64,000 bases of DNA from Devosia sp. FJ2-5-3 (GTDB taxonomy: Bacteria; Pseudomonadota; Alphaproteobacteria; Rhizobiales; Devosiaceae), in contig NZ_CP104007.1 of assembly GCF_029201545.1 (NCBI RefSeq), forward strand, positions 3,754,501 to 3,818,500. The letters are read 5' to 3'. The translations under genes and the position numbers were made by a program. This document shows positions 1 to 8,719 of this stretch, piece by piece (within the stretch, counting starts at the first letter, position 1; each line of letters opens with the position of its first letter). The notes below the pieces were generated by a model, which saw only the letters and a list, made by a program, of their open reading frames with translations, did not search any database and was not told where the DNA came from.

Positions 1-36
1 TGACAGGCTTTCATTCTTGCGACCGAGGGAGCAAAA

Positions 37-948
37 ATGAAAATGCCTTTCGTTTCGTTGCGTCCGGAAATCATGCGGACCCACGCAATGATGTTGATGG
101 ATTGGCTGGAGGATGAACGCGTCACCCGCCACCTCAGCGATTCCCCGAGCGTGTCGCGGATCATCGAACAGGCCATGGACCGGGCACAGATGCCGATCCT
201 GACCCAGCTGTTCAATCAGGGCGGCCGCTTCTTCATGGTCTACGATGCCAATGACGTTCCGGTCGGCTTCGTGCGCCTCGTCAAGACCGATGCCGATTGT
301 GAAATCGTCCTGGTCATCGGTGACCATGCCTCCTGGGGGCGCAGGCTCGGCGCCAGTGCGCTTCGCGAAGGGCTGAAGATCGCCTTTCTGGAAATGCGCG
401 CCCGCACTGTCATCGCCAAGATCCACAAGGACAACACGCGCTCACGAAAGGCCTTCGAACGCTGCGGGTTTGTGCTCGGCAGCGAGACGCCCGCCCTCGT
501 GTCGCTGTCGATGAGCGTCGGGCGCTATCTCCGCCTCCTCCGCACCGGCGCAATGGCGGCGTCAGGCGATATCTACATAACGGAGACGGACAAGGCCCGC
601 CTCGAAAGCCTGATCTGGATTGAGCAGGGGCCGGCGCGTGTCGAGCTCGAACACGAGATTGAGCGGGCCATCGTGGTCGAGCCCGAGGCCGTGGCGCGGG
701 ATGTCGTGACCATGAATTCCCGGGTGGTCCTGCATCTGGACGACGACAAGACCGAAGTGGCCCTCGTCTACCCGCAGGACGCCAACGACACCGCTGGCAA
801 ACTCTCGGTGCTGTCCGAAGTCGGCGCGGCGATACTGGGTTATCGGGAGGGCGGCGCCGTCGACCGGACAATTTCGGACCGCACCCGTCGCATCCGCATC
901 GAGAGGGTCATCTATCAGCCCGAATGCGCTGGAGATTTTCATCTCTAG
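37..948 (+). CDS. GNAT acetyltransferase fused to an Rnk/GreA-C-like domain
   Basis: The 303-residue protein has two parts. Residues about 1-165 read as a GNAT N-acetyltransferase: they include a Gly-rich acetyl-CoA loop region (WGRRLGASALREGL) and the usual late segment with N-TRSRKAFERCGF. Residues about 178-295 resemble the Rnk/GreA C-terminal domain (ITETDKARLESLI at the start, VALVYPQDAND and GKLSVLSEVGAAILGY further on). Such fusions are known in rhizobia as bifunctional acetyltransferase/nucleoside diphosphate kinase regulators. The acetyl acceptor is unknown. The Rnk half may contact RNA polymerase, as the GreA fold does, but that is inferred. The ATG follows a GGGAGC ribosome site. 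It is convergent with the proX gene. Confidence 0.82.
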   Translation: MKMPFVSLRPEIMRTHAMMLMDWLEDERVTRHLSDSPSVSRIIEQAMDRAQMPILTQLFNQGGRFFMVYDANDVPVGFVRLVKTDADCEIVLVIGDHASWGRRLGASALREGLKIAFLEMRARTVIAKIHKDNTRSRKAFERCGFVLGSETPALVSLSMSVGRYLRLLRTGAMAASGDIYITETDKARLESLIWIEQGPARVELEHEIERAIVVEPEAVARDVVTMNSRVVLHLDDDKTEVALVYPQDANDTAGKLSVLSEVGAAILGYREGGAVDRTISDRTRRIRIERVIYQPECAGDFHL

Positions 949-978
949 GCAGCGGCGCGCCACGTTAAAACCAGCCCA

Positions 979-1000
979 GGGCCGGGATCAGTCCCGGCCC
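979..1000 (-). terminator. Hairpin between convergent genes, probable proX terminator
   Basis: The arms GGGCCGGGA (979-987) and TCCCGGCCC (992-1000) pair perfectly around a 4-nt loop. Read on the minus strand a TTTT run follows after about ten bases, so it fits a weak terminator of the proVWX operon. Confidence 0.5.
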
Positions 1001-1011
1001 CGGTGCCATGC

Positions 1012-2037
1012 TTATCGGGCGGCGGCGCGGGCGGCGTCCAGCCAGCCATCGACCGTTTCGCGGTTGTCGGCGATCCAGGCGCTTGCCTGGGCTTCGATAT
1101 CGCCATCGCCCGCATTCATCGCCGCGTTTTGCGCGTAGACGTCCGCAATCGGGATTTCGGCGTTTTCAAGCAGGGCGCGTACGGCCGGATTGTCCTCGAG
1201 GAAGGCCGAATTGACCACGGCATCGATGGTGTTGGCCGGGAAACCCAGGATGCAGGGATCGCTGACGCAACCCACGATCCCCTCGCCTATCGCGGCATGG
1301 GCCAGATCGGCCATGTCTGCGGGCAAGTTCACTTCCGGCACATTGATCCAGACGACATCCTCGCCCGGCACCAGCTCGTTCACGGTCCAGTTGGGCGTCC
1401 AGGTATAGAACAGGATGGGACTGCCGGTTTCATAAGAGGCAACAGCATCGGCCATGGCCGCGGGATAGCCAGCCTTGATCAGATTGATGTGCTCGTTCAG
1501 ATCATAAGCATTCATGTGATGCTCGATGTTCAGTTCACATCCCCAACCGGGCGGGCAGGCAACCATGTCGGCCTTGCCATCGCCGTCGCGGTCGAATGCA
1601 GCCTTGACGTCATCGCGCTTGAAATCGTCAAGCGAGGTGATGTCCATGGCCTCGGCAGTGGCCTTGTCGACCAGATAGCCTTCAATGGCACCACCGCTGA
1701 CGACGGACGGGATGATCTCGGCGGCGCCTTCAAATGCGCTCTTATAGGGGTTGTGGATGGGGAACCAGCCATCGACCCAGAGCGTCACGTCGCCATAGCC
1801 GACCGATTGGTAAAAGGCAGGATTGTCGAGCGTCAGCACGTCGCCGATGGAATAGCCGAGCTCCCCAAGGAGCTGGCGATAGATTTCGGTATAGAACCAG
1901 CCGGTATCCCAGGTCGGCTGCGCCATGATGATCTCTGTGCCATTGCCGGGCTGTTCCTGCGCATGGGCAGGAGCGCTCAGGACCGTGGAGGCCAGCATCA
2001 GGACGGCGCGGTTCGGAATTGTCTTGAGACGGAACAT
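1012..2037 (-). CDS. proX: Glycine betaine/proline ABC transporter substrate-binding protein
   Basis: The 341-residue periplasmic binding protein belongs to the ProX/OpuAC family and captures a quaternary ammonium osmoprotectant. Residues 1-26 form a Sec signal peptide ending in APAHA. The mature part has family-typical aromatic segments (QPTWDTGWFYTEIY, WVDGWFPIHNPY, FYTWTPNWTVNEL) that would supply the Trp/Tyr cage for a trimethylammonium group. Two Cys pairs (ACPPGWGC and GCVSDPC) may form disulfides. It is the last gene of the minus-strand operon proV-proW-proX, 92 nt after proW. The exact ligand (betaine, proline betaine or choline) cannot be told from sequence. Confidence 0.9.
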   Translation of the reverse strand: MFRLKTIPNRAVLMLASTVLSAPAHAQEQPGNGTEIIMAQPTWDTGWFYTEIYRQLLGELGYSIGDVLTLDNPAFYQSVGYGDVTLWVDGWFPIHNPYKSAFEGAAEIIPSVVSGGAIEGYLVDKATAEAMDITSLDDFKRDDVKAAFDRDGDGKADMVACPPGWGCELNIEHHMNAYDLNEHINLIKAGYPAAMADAVASYETGSPILFYTWTPNWTVNELVPGEDVVWINVPEVNLPADMADLAHAAIGEGIVGCVSDPCILGFPANTIDAVVNSAFLEDNPAVRALLENAEIPIADVYAQNAAMNAGDGDIEAQASAWIADNRETVDGWLDAARAAAR

Positions 2038-2129
2038 TGCTGTTTTTGTCTCCTTTGTTTTGCTTTTCGTGGATCCGCATAATGGGCGGAGGCGAAAGGG
2101 GGATCGTCCCCAAAGATACGGCCCGGGGA

Positions 2130-3056
2130 TCAGGCCGCTTTTCCGTTCAGGGCCGGCGCTGCAGCGCCCGGCCGGAACATGGAAATCAGTGTCTGGCGCA
2201 GCGAAACCGCCGGCACATTGCCCTCGGCGCCGAAGCCCTGGGTGATCCGATCGAGAACGATGGCGAGGATCACGATGCCGACGCCGCCGGCGGTCGCCTG
2301 ACCCACGTCGAGCCGACCGAGGCCGGTATTGACCACGAGCCCAAGCCCACCCGCGCCGATCAGCGCCGCGATGACCACCATGGAGAGCGCCAGCATCAGG
2401 GTCTGGTTGAGGCCAGCCATGATGGTGCGCATGGCCAGCGGCAATTGCACGTCGACCAGGGTCTGCAAGGGCGTCGAGCCAAAGGCGTTTGCGGCTTCGA
2501 TCAGGTCGCCCCGCACATTGCGGATGCCCAGATTGGTCAGGCGCACGATGGGCGGCAGGGCGAAGATGACGGTGGCGATGATGCCAGGGGCCATGCCCAC
2601 GCCGAAGAGCATGACGATGGGCACGAGGTAGACAAAGCTCGGGATGGTCTGCATCACGTCGAGCGTCGGGCGCAGGACTTTCCAGGTCAGGTCATTGCGC
2701 GCCGCCAGGATGCCGAGCGGTATGCCGATCACGGCACAGAACAGCACCGAGGTGATGATCATGGCCAGCGTCGTCATGGTCTGGGCCCAGAGCCCGATCA
2801 TGTCGATGAACAGGAAGCCGACGATTGTGAAGATGGCCATGCCGCGGCCGGCAAACCTGAACGCCAACAGCGCAAAGATTGCTGTCGTCGCCAGCATGGG
2901 CACGAAGGCGAAAAAGGCGTCGAGCCCATTCAGGACCTGTGAAATGGGCAGCTGGACGGCGCGAAAGAAGGGCCGGAAATTGGGCACCAGCCAGCCGCGG
3001 ACAAAAACATTCACCCATTCGTCGAATGGGATGACGAGATAATCGGACGGGCTCAT
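2130..3056 (-). CDS. proW: Glycine betaine/proline ABC transporter permease
   Basis: The inner-membrane subunit has 308 residues from the ATG at 3056 (MSPSDYLVIPFDEWVN). The open frame continues upstream, but that part overlaps proV and is low-complexity Arg-rich shadow sequence, so I start at 3056, 35 nt after the proV stop. Several hydrophobic helices are visible (for example IFALLAFRFAGRGMAIFTIV). The EAA-type cytoplasmic loop reads GDLIEAANAFGSTPLQTL-V-LPLA. It pairs with ProV and ProX to import osmoprotectants. Confidence 0.9.
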   Translation of the reverse strand: MSPSDYLVIPFDEWVNVFVRGWLVPNFRPFFRAVQLPISQVLNGLDAFFAFVPMLATTAIFALLAFRFAGRGMAIFTIVGFLFIDMIGLWAQTMTTLAMIITSVLFCAVIGIPLGILAARNDLTWKVLRPTLDVMQTIPSFVYLVPIVMLFGVGMAPGIIATVIFALPPIVRLTNLGIRNVRGDLIEAANAFGSTPLQTLVDVQLPLAMRTIMAGLNQTLMLALSMVVIAALIGAGGLGLVVNTGLGRLDVGQATAGGVGIVILAIVLDRITQGFGAEGNVPAVSLRQTLISMFRPGAAAPALNGKAA

Positions 3057-3091
3057 CGCACGTCTCCTCTGTTGGTGTGCACTCGGGCGCC

Positions 3092-4333
3092 CTAGTGGGC
3101 AGCCTCGGGCTGGATCTCTGGGGCAGCGCCTGATTTGTCCGGCTCCGCCTGATCCCCGGACAATTGCGCGAACACGGCCTCGGGCTCGACCACACCGACA
3201 AGGCGATTGTCTTCGTCGGTCACGGCGATAGGCAGGCCGGCGCTGGCAGCGCCATAGAGATCGGACAATTGCGTGTCTCGATCGGTCGTCGGAAAATCGG
3301 TGACCATCACATCGGCAAGCTGAACGTCCGCCTCGCCACTGTCGCGGTCTGCCGATGCGGCCTGCTGGTAGGTCACGACGCCGGCGATCTGGTCGCCATC
3401 CATGACGTAGACCGAATTGCGGTTCTGATCTTCCATGTGCCGCACCGCATCGCCGGCGGTGTCGGTCTCGAGCTGCATGACGGCCGCTTCGCACGCCACC
3501 GTCTCGGCCGTGAACACGCGGCCGCGGTCGATATCGGCGACAAAGGCGGCGACATAGTCATCGGCAGGATTGGAGACGATGTCCTGGGCGGTGCCGATCT
3601 GGACGATGCGACCGTCCTTCATGATGGCGATCCTGTCGCCGAGTAGAAGCGCCTCGTTGAGATCGTGGGTGATGAAGATGATGGTCTTTTTCAGCGTTGC
3701 CTGCAGCGCCAGCAATTCGTCCTGCATTTCGCGCCGGATCAGGGGGTCGAGCGCGCCGAAAGGCTCGTCCATCAGCAGGATTTCCGGATCGGTCGCCAAT
3801 CCGCGGGCCAGGCCCACGCGCTGCTGCATGCCACCAGACAGATCGGACGGCTTGCTGTTGGCCCAGGAGCCGAGGCCCACCTGCTCGAGTGCCACGAGGG
3901 CCCTGGCATTCCGCTCCGCCGCCGGCACGCCCTTGATCTTGAGACCATAAGCGGCGTTTTCCAGGATGGTGCGGTGAGGAAAGAGCGCAAAGTGCTGGAA
4001 GACCATCGCCACCTTGTTGCGCCTGATGTCCCGCAGCTTGGCGGGCGAGCAGGAGGCGACATCGTCGGCATCGATCAATATCGCGCCGCTGGTGGGGCGA
4101 ATAAGTCCGTTCAGCATGCGGACCATGGTAGATTTACCCGAGCCCGAAAGGCCCATCACCACGAATATCTGGCCCTCTTCAACTTCGAAGCTGGCCTCCT
4201 GTACCCCTATCGTCTGCCCTGACGACTGAAAGATGGACTCCTTGGTCTGGCCTTCCCGCAGGAGGGAGAGGGCGAGATTGGGTTGGTCACCAAAGATCTT
4301 GAAGACCTTCTGGACCCTTAATTTGGCTGTCAT
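3092..4333 (-). CDS. proV: Glycine betaine/proline ABC transporter ATP-binding protein
   Basis: The 413-residue ATPase energises ProW. Visible motifs are Walker A GLSGSGKST (residues 61-69), the Q-loop VFQHFALFPHRT, signature LSGGMQQR (165-172), Walker B ILLMDEP (185-191) and the switch region FITHDLNEA. After about residue 280 come two CBS-like repeats, which in OpuA/ProV sense ionic strength and gate transport; the tail after about 400 is acidic and variable. It is the first gene of the operon. Length and domain order match ProV (about 400 residues). Confidence 0.93.
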   Translation of the reverse strand: MTAKLRVQKVFKIFGDQPNLALSLLREGQTKESIFQSSGQTIGVQEASFEVEEGQIFVVMGLSGSGKSTMVRMLNGLIRPTSGAILIDADDVASCSPAKLRDIRRNKVAMVFQHFALFPHRTILENAAYGLKIKGVPAAERNARALVALEQVGLGSWANSKPSDLSGGMQQRVGLARGLATDPEILLMDEPFGALDPLIRREMQDELLALQATLKKTIIFITHDLNEALLLGDRIAIMKDGRIVQIGTAQDIVSNPADDYVAAFVADIDRGRVFTAETVACEAAVMQLETDTAGDAVRHMEDQNRNSVYVMDGDQIAGVVTYQQAASADRDSGEADVQLADVMVTDFPTTDRDTQLSDLYGAASAGLPIAVTDEDNRLVGVVEPEAVFAQLSGDQAEPDKSGAAPEIQPEAAH

Positions 4334-4809
4334 AAGACCTCGTGTCTTGATGACGCAAGAACAGAAAAAACAAATCGATCAATATTCTTGCGTTTCTTTA
4401 AAATACAAAACAACCCAGGCCCAAAGGAAAAACTCCCTTGGACACAATTGGCTGACTATGTGGCGTGTTGAGAGCAGGGTATGGCAGCAAGGATGACATT
4501 TCAACCACAAAAATAACAAACTGTGGATTGGAACCATCCAAAACCCGACTTTGAAGCGTGCGCTTTGCGCCGGAAATTGCCGGGATAATCCTTGAAAATC
4601 CGACGTTTCATCTGACACCCGCGGCGCAAGATCAACGGCGACGGAACAGGCCGCATTCCGCGGTTACGGCACGGCCCAAAACACCGCTCCGCGGATAAAT
4701 TGTGGGACAGTGGGCATCAATTAAAACAAAATTAATTGTAGGTGCACCATCCTCATTAAGCACGGCGAAGCTCCGTTGCTTGATTTTTCCAGGAAGGAAA
4801 GCACCACAC
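4334..4809. promoter_or_regulatory. AT-rich intergenic region between proV and flagellin
   Basis: This 476-nt region must hold the divergent promoters of the proVWX operon (left) and the flagellin gene (right). I see no gene in it; open frames here have no coding character. Its AT content is clearly above the flanking genes. The one well-defined element is the TTAA-N7-TTAA box listed separately. The flagellin ribosome site is AGGAAGGAAAG just before 4802. Confidence 0.6.
4721..4735 (+). promoter_or_regulatory. Candidate CtrA box upstream of flagellin
   Basis: TTAA, seven bases (AACAAAA), TTAA: an exact match to the alphaproteobacterial CtrA consensus TTAA-N7-TTAA. It lies 75 nt before the flagellin ATG and is embedded in a larger inverted repeat with arms CAATTAA (4718-4724) and TTAATTG (4732-4738). 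CtrA control of flagellar genes is established in Caulobacter; control here is inferred. Confidence 0.5.
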
Positions 4810-7800
4810 ATGGGTTCCGATATTTCTCTCTCGAAGGCCGTTCGCGCGAACCTTCTGAGCCTCCAGAACACCGCCGAAATGATGAACAAGACGCAGAACC
4901 GTCTTGCCACCGGCAACAAGGTGAACTCTGCGCTGGACAACCCGTCCAACTTCTTCACCGCTTCGGCCCTCAACAGCCGCGCCGCCGACATGAGCAATCT
5001 GCTCGATTCCATGGCGTCGGGCATCAAGGTCATCGAGGCTGCCAACAACGGCATCACCGCGCTGACCAAGAACCTCGAATCCATGCAGTCGACCCTGCGT
5101 CAGGCTCGCCAGGACAAGTCGTTCCAGACCCAGTCGTTCGAAGTGAACGACAACACGGTTCTCAAGCTTGGTGGCGGCCAGTTCAGCGACAGCGTCAGTG
5201 AACTCAGCCTTGCCACGGCAGCACAGCCCGGCAAGCAGGCCAAGATCACGACCACCGGCACCTCGGCCTTCCTCGGCCCGCAGTCCTCGACTGCCGGGAC
5301 AACCGGCGCCGGCGCTCGTTCCGTCATCAGCCTCACCCCGGGTGCCTTCTCGGCCGGCGACGTGTTCAAGGTTGCAGGCATCGACGTCACTGTTGCCAAT
5401 ACCAATGCCGACGCGGCAATCACCGCAGAAGACGTTGCCGCCAATATCCGCACTGCCCTTGACGACAGCGCCGTAGCTGGCCAGTTCGTGGTCAGCCTCG
5501 GCACCGGCGACAATGATGGCAAGATCATCATTGAATCCGTCAACACCTCGGCCGCCGCCGCTTCCGTCGACTTCGACCCCGACAGCGATCCGTCGACCGG
5601 CGTGGGCGCAGCCACGATGGGCAAGACGACCTTCAACTACTCGGCCGTCACCACCAGCATCACAGTGGGCGACAACACGGTCGAGACCGGCGTCAGCTTC
5701 GACACCTTCGTCGCCAATCTGAAGGCCGGCGAAAAGGACGGTGGCTACAAGGTCGATTTCGACACCACCAGCAAGCAGATCACGCTCACGAGCACCCAGT
5801 GGGGCGGCGCTCCGCCCGAAGTGACCGGTGTCGCGACCTATTCTGCCGAGGTGCCCGCCACCAAGGCCGTCACGACCTTCCAGATCGCCTCCGCTGGCGT
5901 CGGCACCTCTGCCGAAACCACCTTCCAGCTGCAGGTTGATGGTTCGGGCGATCTGCTGAACGACCAGGAACTGGAAGTCGGCGACTATGACGACCCGGTG
6001 GTTCTGACCGCCGGCATGGATGCCGCCGCGATCAAGCTGGCCTTTGAAGATATCATTGGTGACGACTACGACGTTGAGGTCGATGCCGATCTCAATGTCA
6101 CGCTGACCGGTAAGGAAGTTGGCGGCGCGGCGCTGACCGTAACGTCCGATCAGGCTGAAGTGACCGGTAACGACGCATCGATCACCGGGGCAGGCGGCGT
6201 AGACTTGGGCGCTCTGGCCGACCTGAACGCCTATAGCGGCGTCGCCATCTCCATCGATGATGGCACGGGCGCCGTGTCGCACACGATCAGCAACGGCAAT
6301 ACCTTTGCCGACCTGAAGACCGCGCTTGAAACTGGTGGCAAGTACACGGTGACTAGCGGGGCCGGCGGCCTGTCCATCGTCAGCGCCGGGGAAGCCAACT
6401 TCACCGTGACCATCACCGGCGGTTCAGGCGCTGCTTTTGGTATGGGCGGCACCACCAAGGCCTCGACCAACGGCGTGACGACCCAAGCCGCTGGCATTGT
6501 CGGCGGCAACGCCGCGGTTGAAGCAGAAGCCGGCACCACCGCAATCGCCAACGCCACGGTCGATTCCGACCAGACGCTGACGATCGATGATGAAGAAATC
6601 ACCATCACCTCGGCCATGCAGGTCGCCGATGTCCGCCAGGCCTTCGCGGACAACGCCGTCCTCTCGGGCAAATACGACATCGTCGTTGCCGACGACTTCA
6701 CCATCACAATGACTGCCAAGACCGAAGGGGCCGCAACCGCAGCTTCCGTCGCGTCGAGCCAGCAGGGTGTCGAAGTCGTCCCTGCAACCGTCGTACTCGA
6801 CGGCGTCGATTTCAATGACGCCGCCCTGGACATGTCCACTCTCGACAACCAGACCATCACGCTGCGCACCGATGATGGCGAAGAGGTGGACTACGAGTTC
6901 GACAACACAACTGACCAGCTTACGGCGATGGCGACAGCCCTCGAGGCTGATGGCTTCGAGATGGCAGTCGATGCCGATACCGGCGCTCTGACGTTCAGCC
7001 GCGCCGATGGCAAGAACTTCACCGTCGAGCTGAGCGGTGGTCCCAACAGCGTGCTCGGCATGCCTGCGGCAACCATGGTCAGCATCGACGGTGTTGAAGC
7101 CCAGCCGCATGGCATTGTCGGTGGCAATGCTGACGGCGTCGATGCGACCAACGGCACTGCAGTTCAGGCTGAAGTGAAAGGCGTTCAGGAGACCCCCGCT
7201 GCTCAGGGTGCTTCGGTTGCGTCCGTGGAAGCGGAAAAGAACACTTTTACCGTTTCCTATGACGGCAAGACGGCCAATGTTTCCGTCGCTGGCGTCAAGG
7301 GTGGTGTTGGCTCCAGCGTCAACGCTCTCGACATCAAGAACTGGCAGGATGCCACGGTTGCCGAGGTCAACAAGCAGCTCAAGAACCAGGGTGTTCTCGG
7401 TGTCGAGGCCCAGTTCGATGATGCCGGCAAGCTGACCTTCATCGCCAAGGAAGCAGAAGCCAAGACCCTGGCCGTCTCGGGTGACGACGCCGTTGCCTTG
7501 TTCGGCACCAACGGTGTGGACACCGGCGTTGCTGAAAAGAGCGGCCTGAATGCCACCAAGACGGTCGACAAGTTCGTCGAACTGATTAACCGCGAGATGA
7601 GCGGCAAGGTCCGCGCATCGAACGACAACGGCAAGCTGCGTATCGAAAACCTGTCCACTCAGGCTCTCGATATCGGCATTGATACTGCCGGTGCGGTCAG
7701 CTCGCTCAAGGTTGAAGGCAATACGGTCCGTGCGAACCTGTCCAAGCAGTTCAACGAACTGCGCGACCAGCTCGACAAGCTCTCCGATGACGCGTCGTTC

Positions 7801-8247
7801 AACGGCATCAATTTGCTGCGCGGCGACAAGCTGAAGATCACCTTCAACGAGAGCGGCACCTCGTCCATCGACATTCAGGCGAAGGACAAGGACGGCAATG
7901 TTCGCGGCATCAACGCTTCGAACCTCAACATCGATAGCCTGGTTGCAGAAGACCTGGATACCGATGAGGCGATCGACGCTTTCCTCGCCAAGCTCTCTTC
8001 GGCACTGACCGAACTGCGCTCGCAGGCTTCGTCTTTCGGTTCGAACCTGTCTTCGGTCGAGAACCGCCAGTCGTTCACCAAGAACATGATCAACACGCTG
8101 GAAACCGGCGCGGCGAACCTGACCTTGGCCGACACCAACGAAGAAGCCGCAAACCTCCTGGCCCTCCAGACCCGTCAGCAGCTGTCGTCTTCGGCACTGT
8201 CGATGGCCAGCCAGCAGGACCAGGCCGTGCTGCAGCTCCTGCGTTAA
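4810..8247 (+). CDS. Giant flagellin with a duplicated outer domain
   Basis: This is the structural protein of the flagellar filament, 1145 residues from the ATG at 4810, which follows AGGAAGGAAAG. The frame is open to 4702 but nothing upstream looks like flagellin. Residues about 1-105 are a clear flagellin N-terminus (KAVRANLLSLQNTAEMM, NRLATGNKVNSALDNP) and the last 95 or so form the C-terminal D0/D1 partner (LAKLSSALTELR, ALQTRQQLSSSALSMA). The roughly 900 residues between are Thr/Ala/Asp-rich beta-type sequence with internal repeats: a unit near residues 353-567 is followed by a related unit near 568-777, each ending in GIVGGNA. Ordinary alphaproteobacterial flagellins are 270-400 residues. 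It is followed by a hairpin and flbT. Confidence 0.95.
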   Translation: MGSDISLSKAVRANLLSLQNTAEMMNKTQNRLATGNKVNSALDNPSNFFTASALNSRAADMSNLLDSMASGIKVIEAANNGITALTKNLESMQSTLRQARQDKSFQTQSFEVNDNTVLKLGGGQFSDSVSELSLATAAQPGKQAKITTTGTSAFLGPQSSTAGTTGAGARSVISLTPGAFSAGDVFKVAGIDVTVANTNADAAITAEDVAANIRTALDDSAVAGQFVVSLGTGDNDGKIIIESVNTSAAAASVDFDPDSDPSTGVGAATMGKTTFNYSAVTTSITVGDNTVETGVSFDTFVANLKAGEKDGGYKVDFDTTSKQITLTSTQWGGAPPEVTGVATYSAEVPATKAVTTFQIASAGVGTSAETTFQLQVDGSGDLLNDQELEVGDYDDPVVLTAGMDAAAIKLAFEDIIGDDYDVEVDADLNVTLTGKEVGGAALTVTSDQAEVTGNDASITGAGGVDLGALADLNAYSGVAISIDDGTGAVSHTISNGNTFADLKTALETGGKYTVTSGAGGLSIVSAGEANFTVTITGGSGAAFGMGGTTKASTNGVTTQAAGIVGGNAAVEAEAGTTAIANATVDSDQTLTIDDEEITITSAMQVADVRQAFADNAVLSGKYDIVVADDFTITMTAKTEGAATAASVASSQQGVEVVPATVVLDGVDFNDAALDMSTLDNQTITLRTDDGEEVDYEFDNTTDQLTAMATALEADGFEMAVDADTGALTFSRADGKNFTVELSGGPNSVLGMPAATMVSIDGVEAQPHGIVGGNADGVDATNGTAVQAEVKGVQETPAAQGASVASVEAEKNTFTVSYDGKTANVSVAGVKGGVGSSVNALDIKNWQDATVAEVNKQLKNQGVLGVEAQFDDAGKLTFIAKEAEAKTLAVSGDDAVALFGTNGVDTGVAEKSGLNATKTVDKFVELINREMSGKVRASNDNGKLRIENLSTQALDIGIDTAGAVSSLKVEGNTVRANLSKQFNELRDQLDKLSDDASFNGINLLRGDKLKITFNESGTSSIDIQAKDKDGNVRGINASNLNIDSLVAEDLDTDEAIDAFLAKLSSALTELRSQASSFGSNLSSVENRQSFTKNMINTLETGAANLTLADTNEEAANLLALQTRQQLSSSALSMASQQDQAVLQLLR

Positions 8248-8260
8248 GCACAATCATCTC

Positions 8261-8285
8261 CCGGGGGCGGTTCAACCGCCCCCGG
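8261..8285 (+). terminator. GC-rich hairpin after flagellin
   Basis: Perfect 10-bp arms CCGGGGGCGG and CCGCCCCCGG with loop TTCAA, followed by TCTTT. It lies 13 nt after the flagellin stop and 22 nt before the flbT ATG, so it probably terminates most flagellin transcripts while letting some read into flbT. Confidence 0.75.
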
Positions 8286-8307
8286 TCTTTGACCCCAAGG
8301 TGAACCG

Positions 8308-8706
8308 ATGACGCTCAAGATTACCCTCAAGCCCGGCGAAAGCTTTTTTGTTGGTCGCGCCGAGGTCTTCGCCCAGGGAACATCCATTACCCATCTGTTC
8401 GTGCGCGGCGACGCCGCCGTCTTGCGCGACGAGGACTACATCCGTGAGGATGAGGCCGATACCAATGCCAGGCGCCTGCACTACGTGCTCCAGCAGATGT
8501 ATCTGACCGGCGACATGCGGGCCCATCACGTCGAATATTTTTCGCTGGTCCAGGCGCTCATCGCGGAAAACCCGGACAACAACGCAATCGTGGCCGACCT
8601 CAATCAGCTCCTGATCGAGGGGCAGTTCTACAAGGCCATCAAGCTGGCCAAATGCCTCAATAACTCCGCCCTCACCCGCAATGTGACCAGGCTGCGTACG
8701 GCCTAG
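8308..8706 (+). CDS. flbT: Flagellar biosynthesis regulator FlbT
   Basis: The 132-residue cytoplasmic protein matches the FlbT family along its length: it opens MTLKITLKPGESFFV, has AVLRDEDYIREDEADT-ARRLHYVLQQMYL in the middle (shown here with a gap) and FYKAIKLAKCLN near the end. In Caulobacter FlbT binds the 5' leader of flagellin mRNA and promotes its decay when export is blocked; in some rhizobia the homologue acts positively. Its place directly after flagellin supports a role in controlling that mRNA. The usual partner gene flaF is not in this window. Confidence 0.9.
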   Translation: MTLKITLKPGESFFVGRAEVFAQGTSITHLFVRGDAAVLRDEDYIREDEADTNARRLHYVLQQMYLTGDMRAHHVEYFSLVQALIAENPDNNAIVADLNQLLIEGQFYKAIKLAKCLNNSALTRNVTRLRTA

Positions 8707-8719
8707 GCCGGTCCCGCCG

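Noticed and set aside
1003..2942. Plus-strand open frames opposite proX and proW
   Set aside because: They mirror real transporter genes and have no ribosome site or recognisable domain.
4756..8253. Long minus-strand open frames opposite flagellin (508 and 609 residues)
   Set aside because: The plus strand encodes an unambiguous flagellin with both terminal domains. The antisense frames are Gly/Asp-rich shadows.
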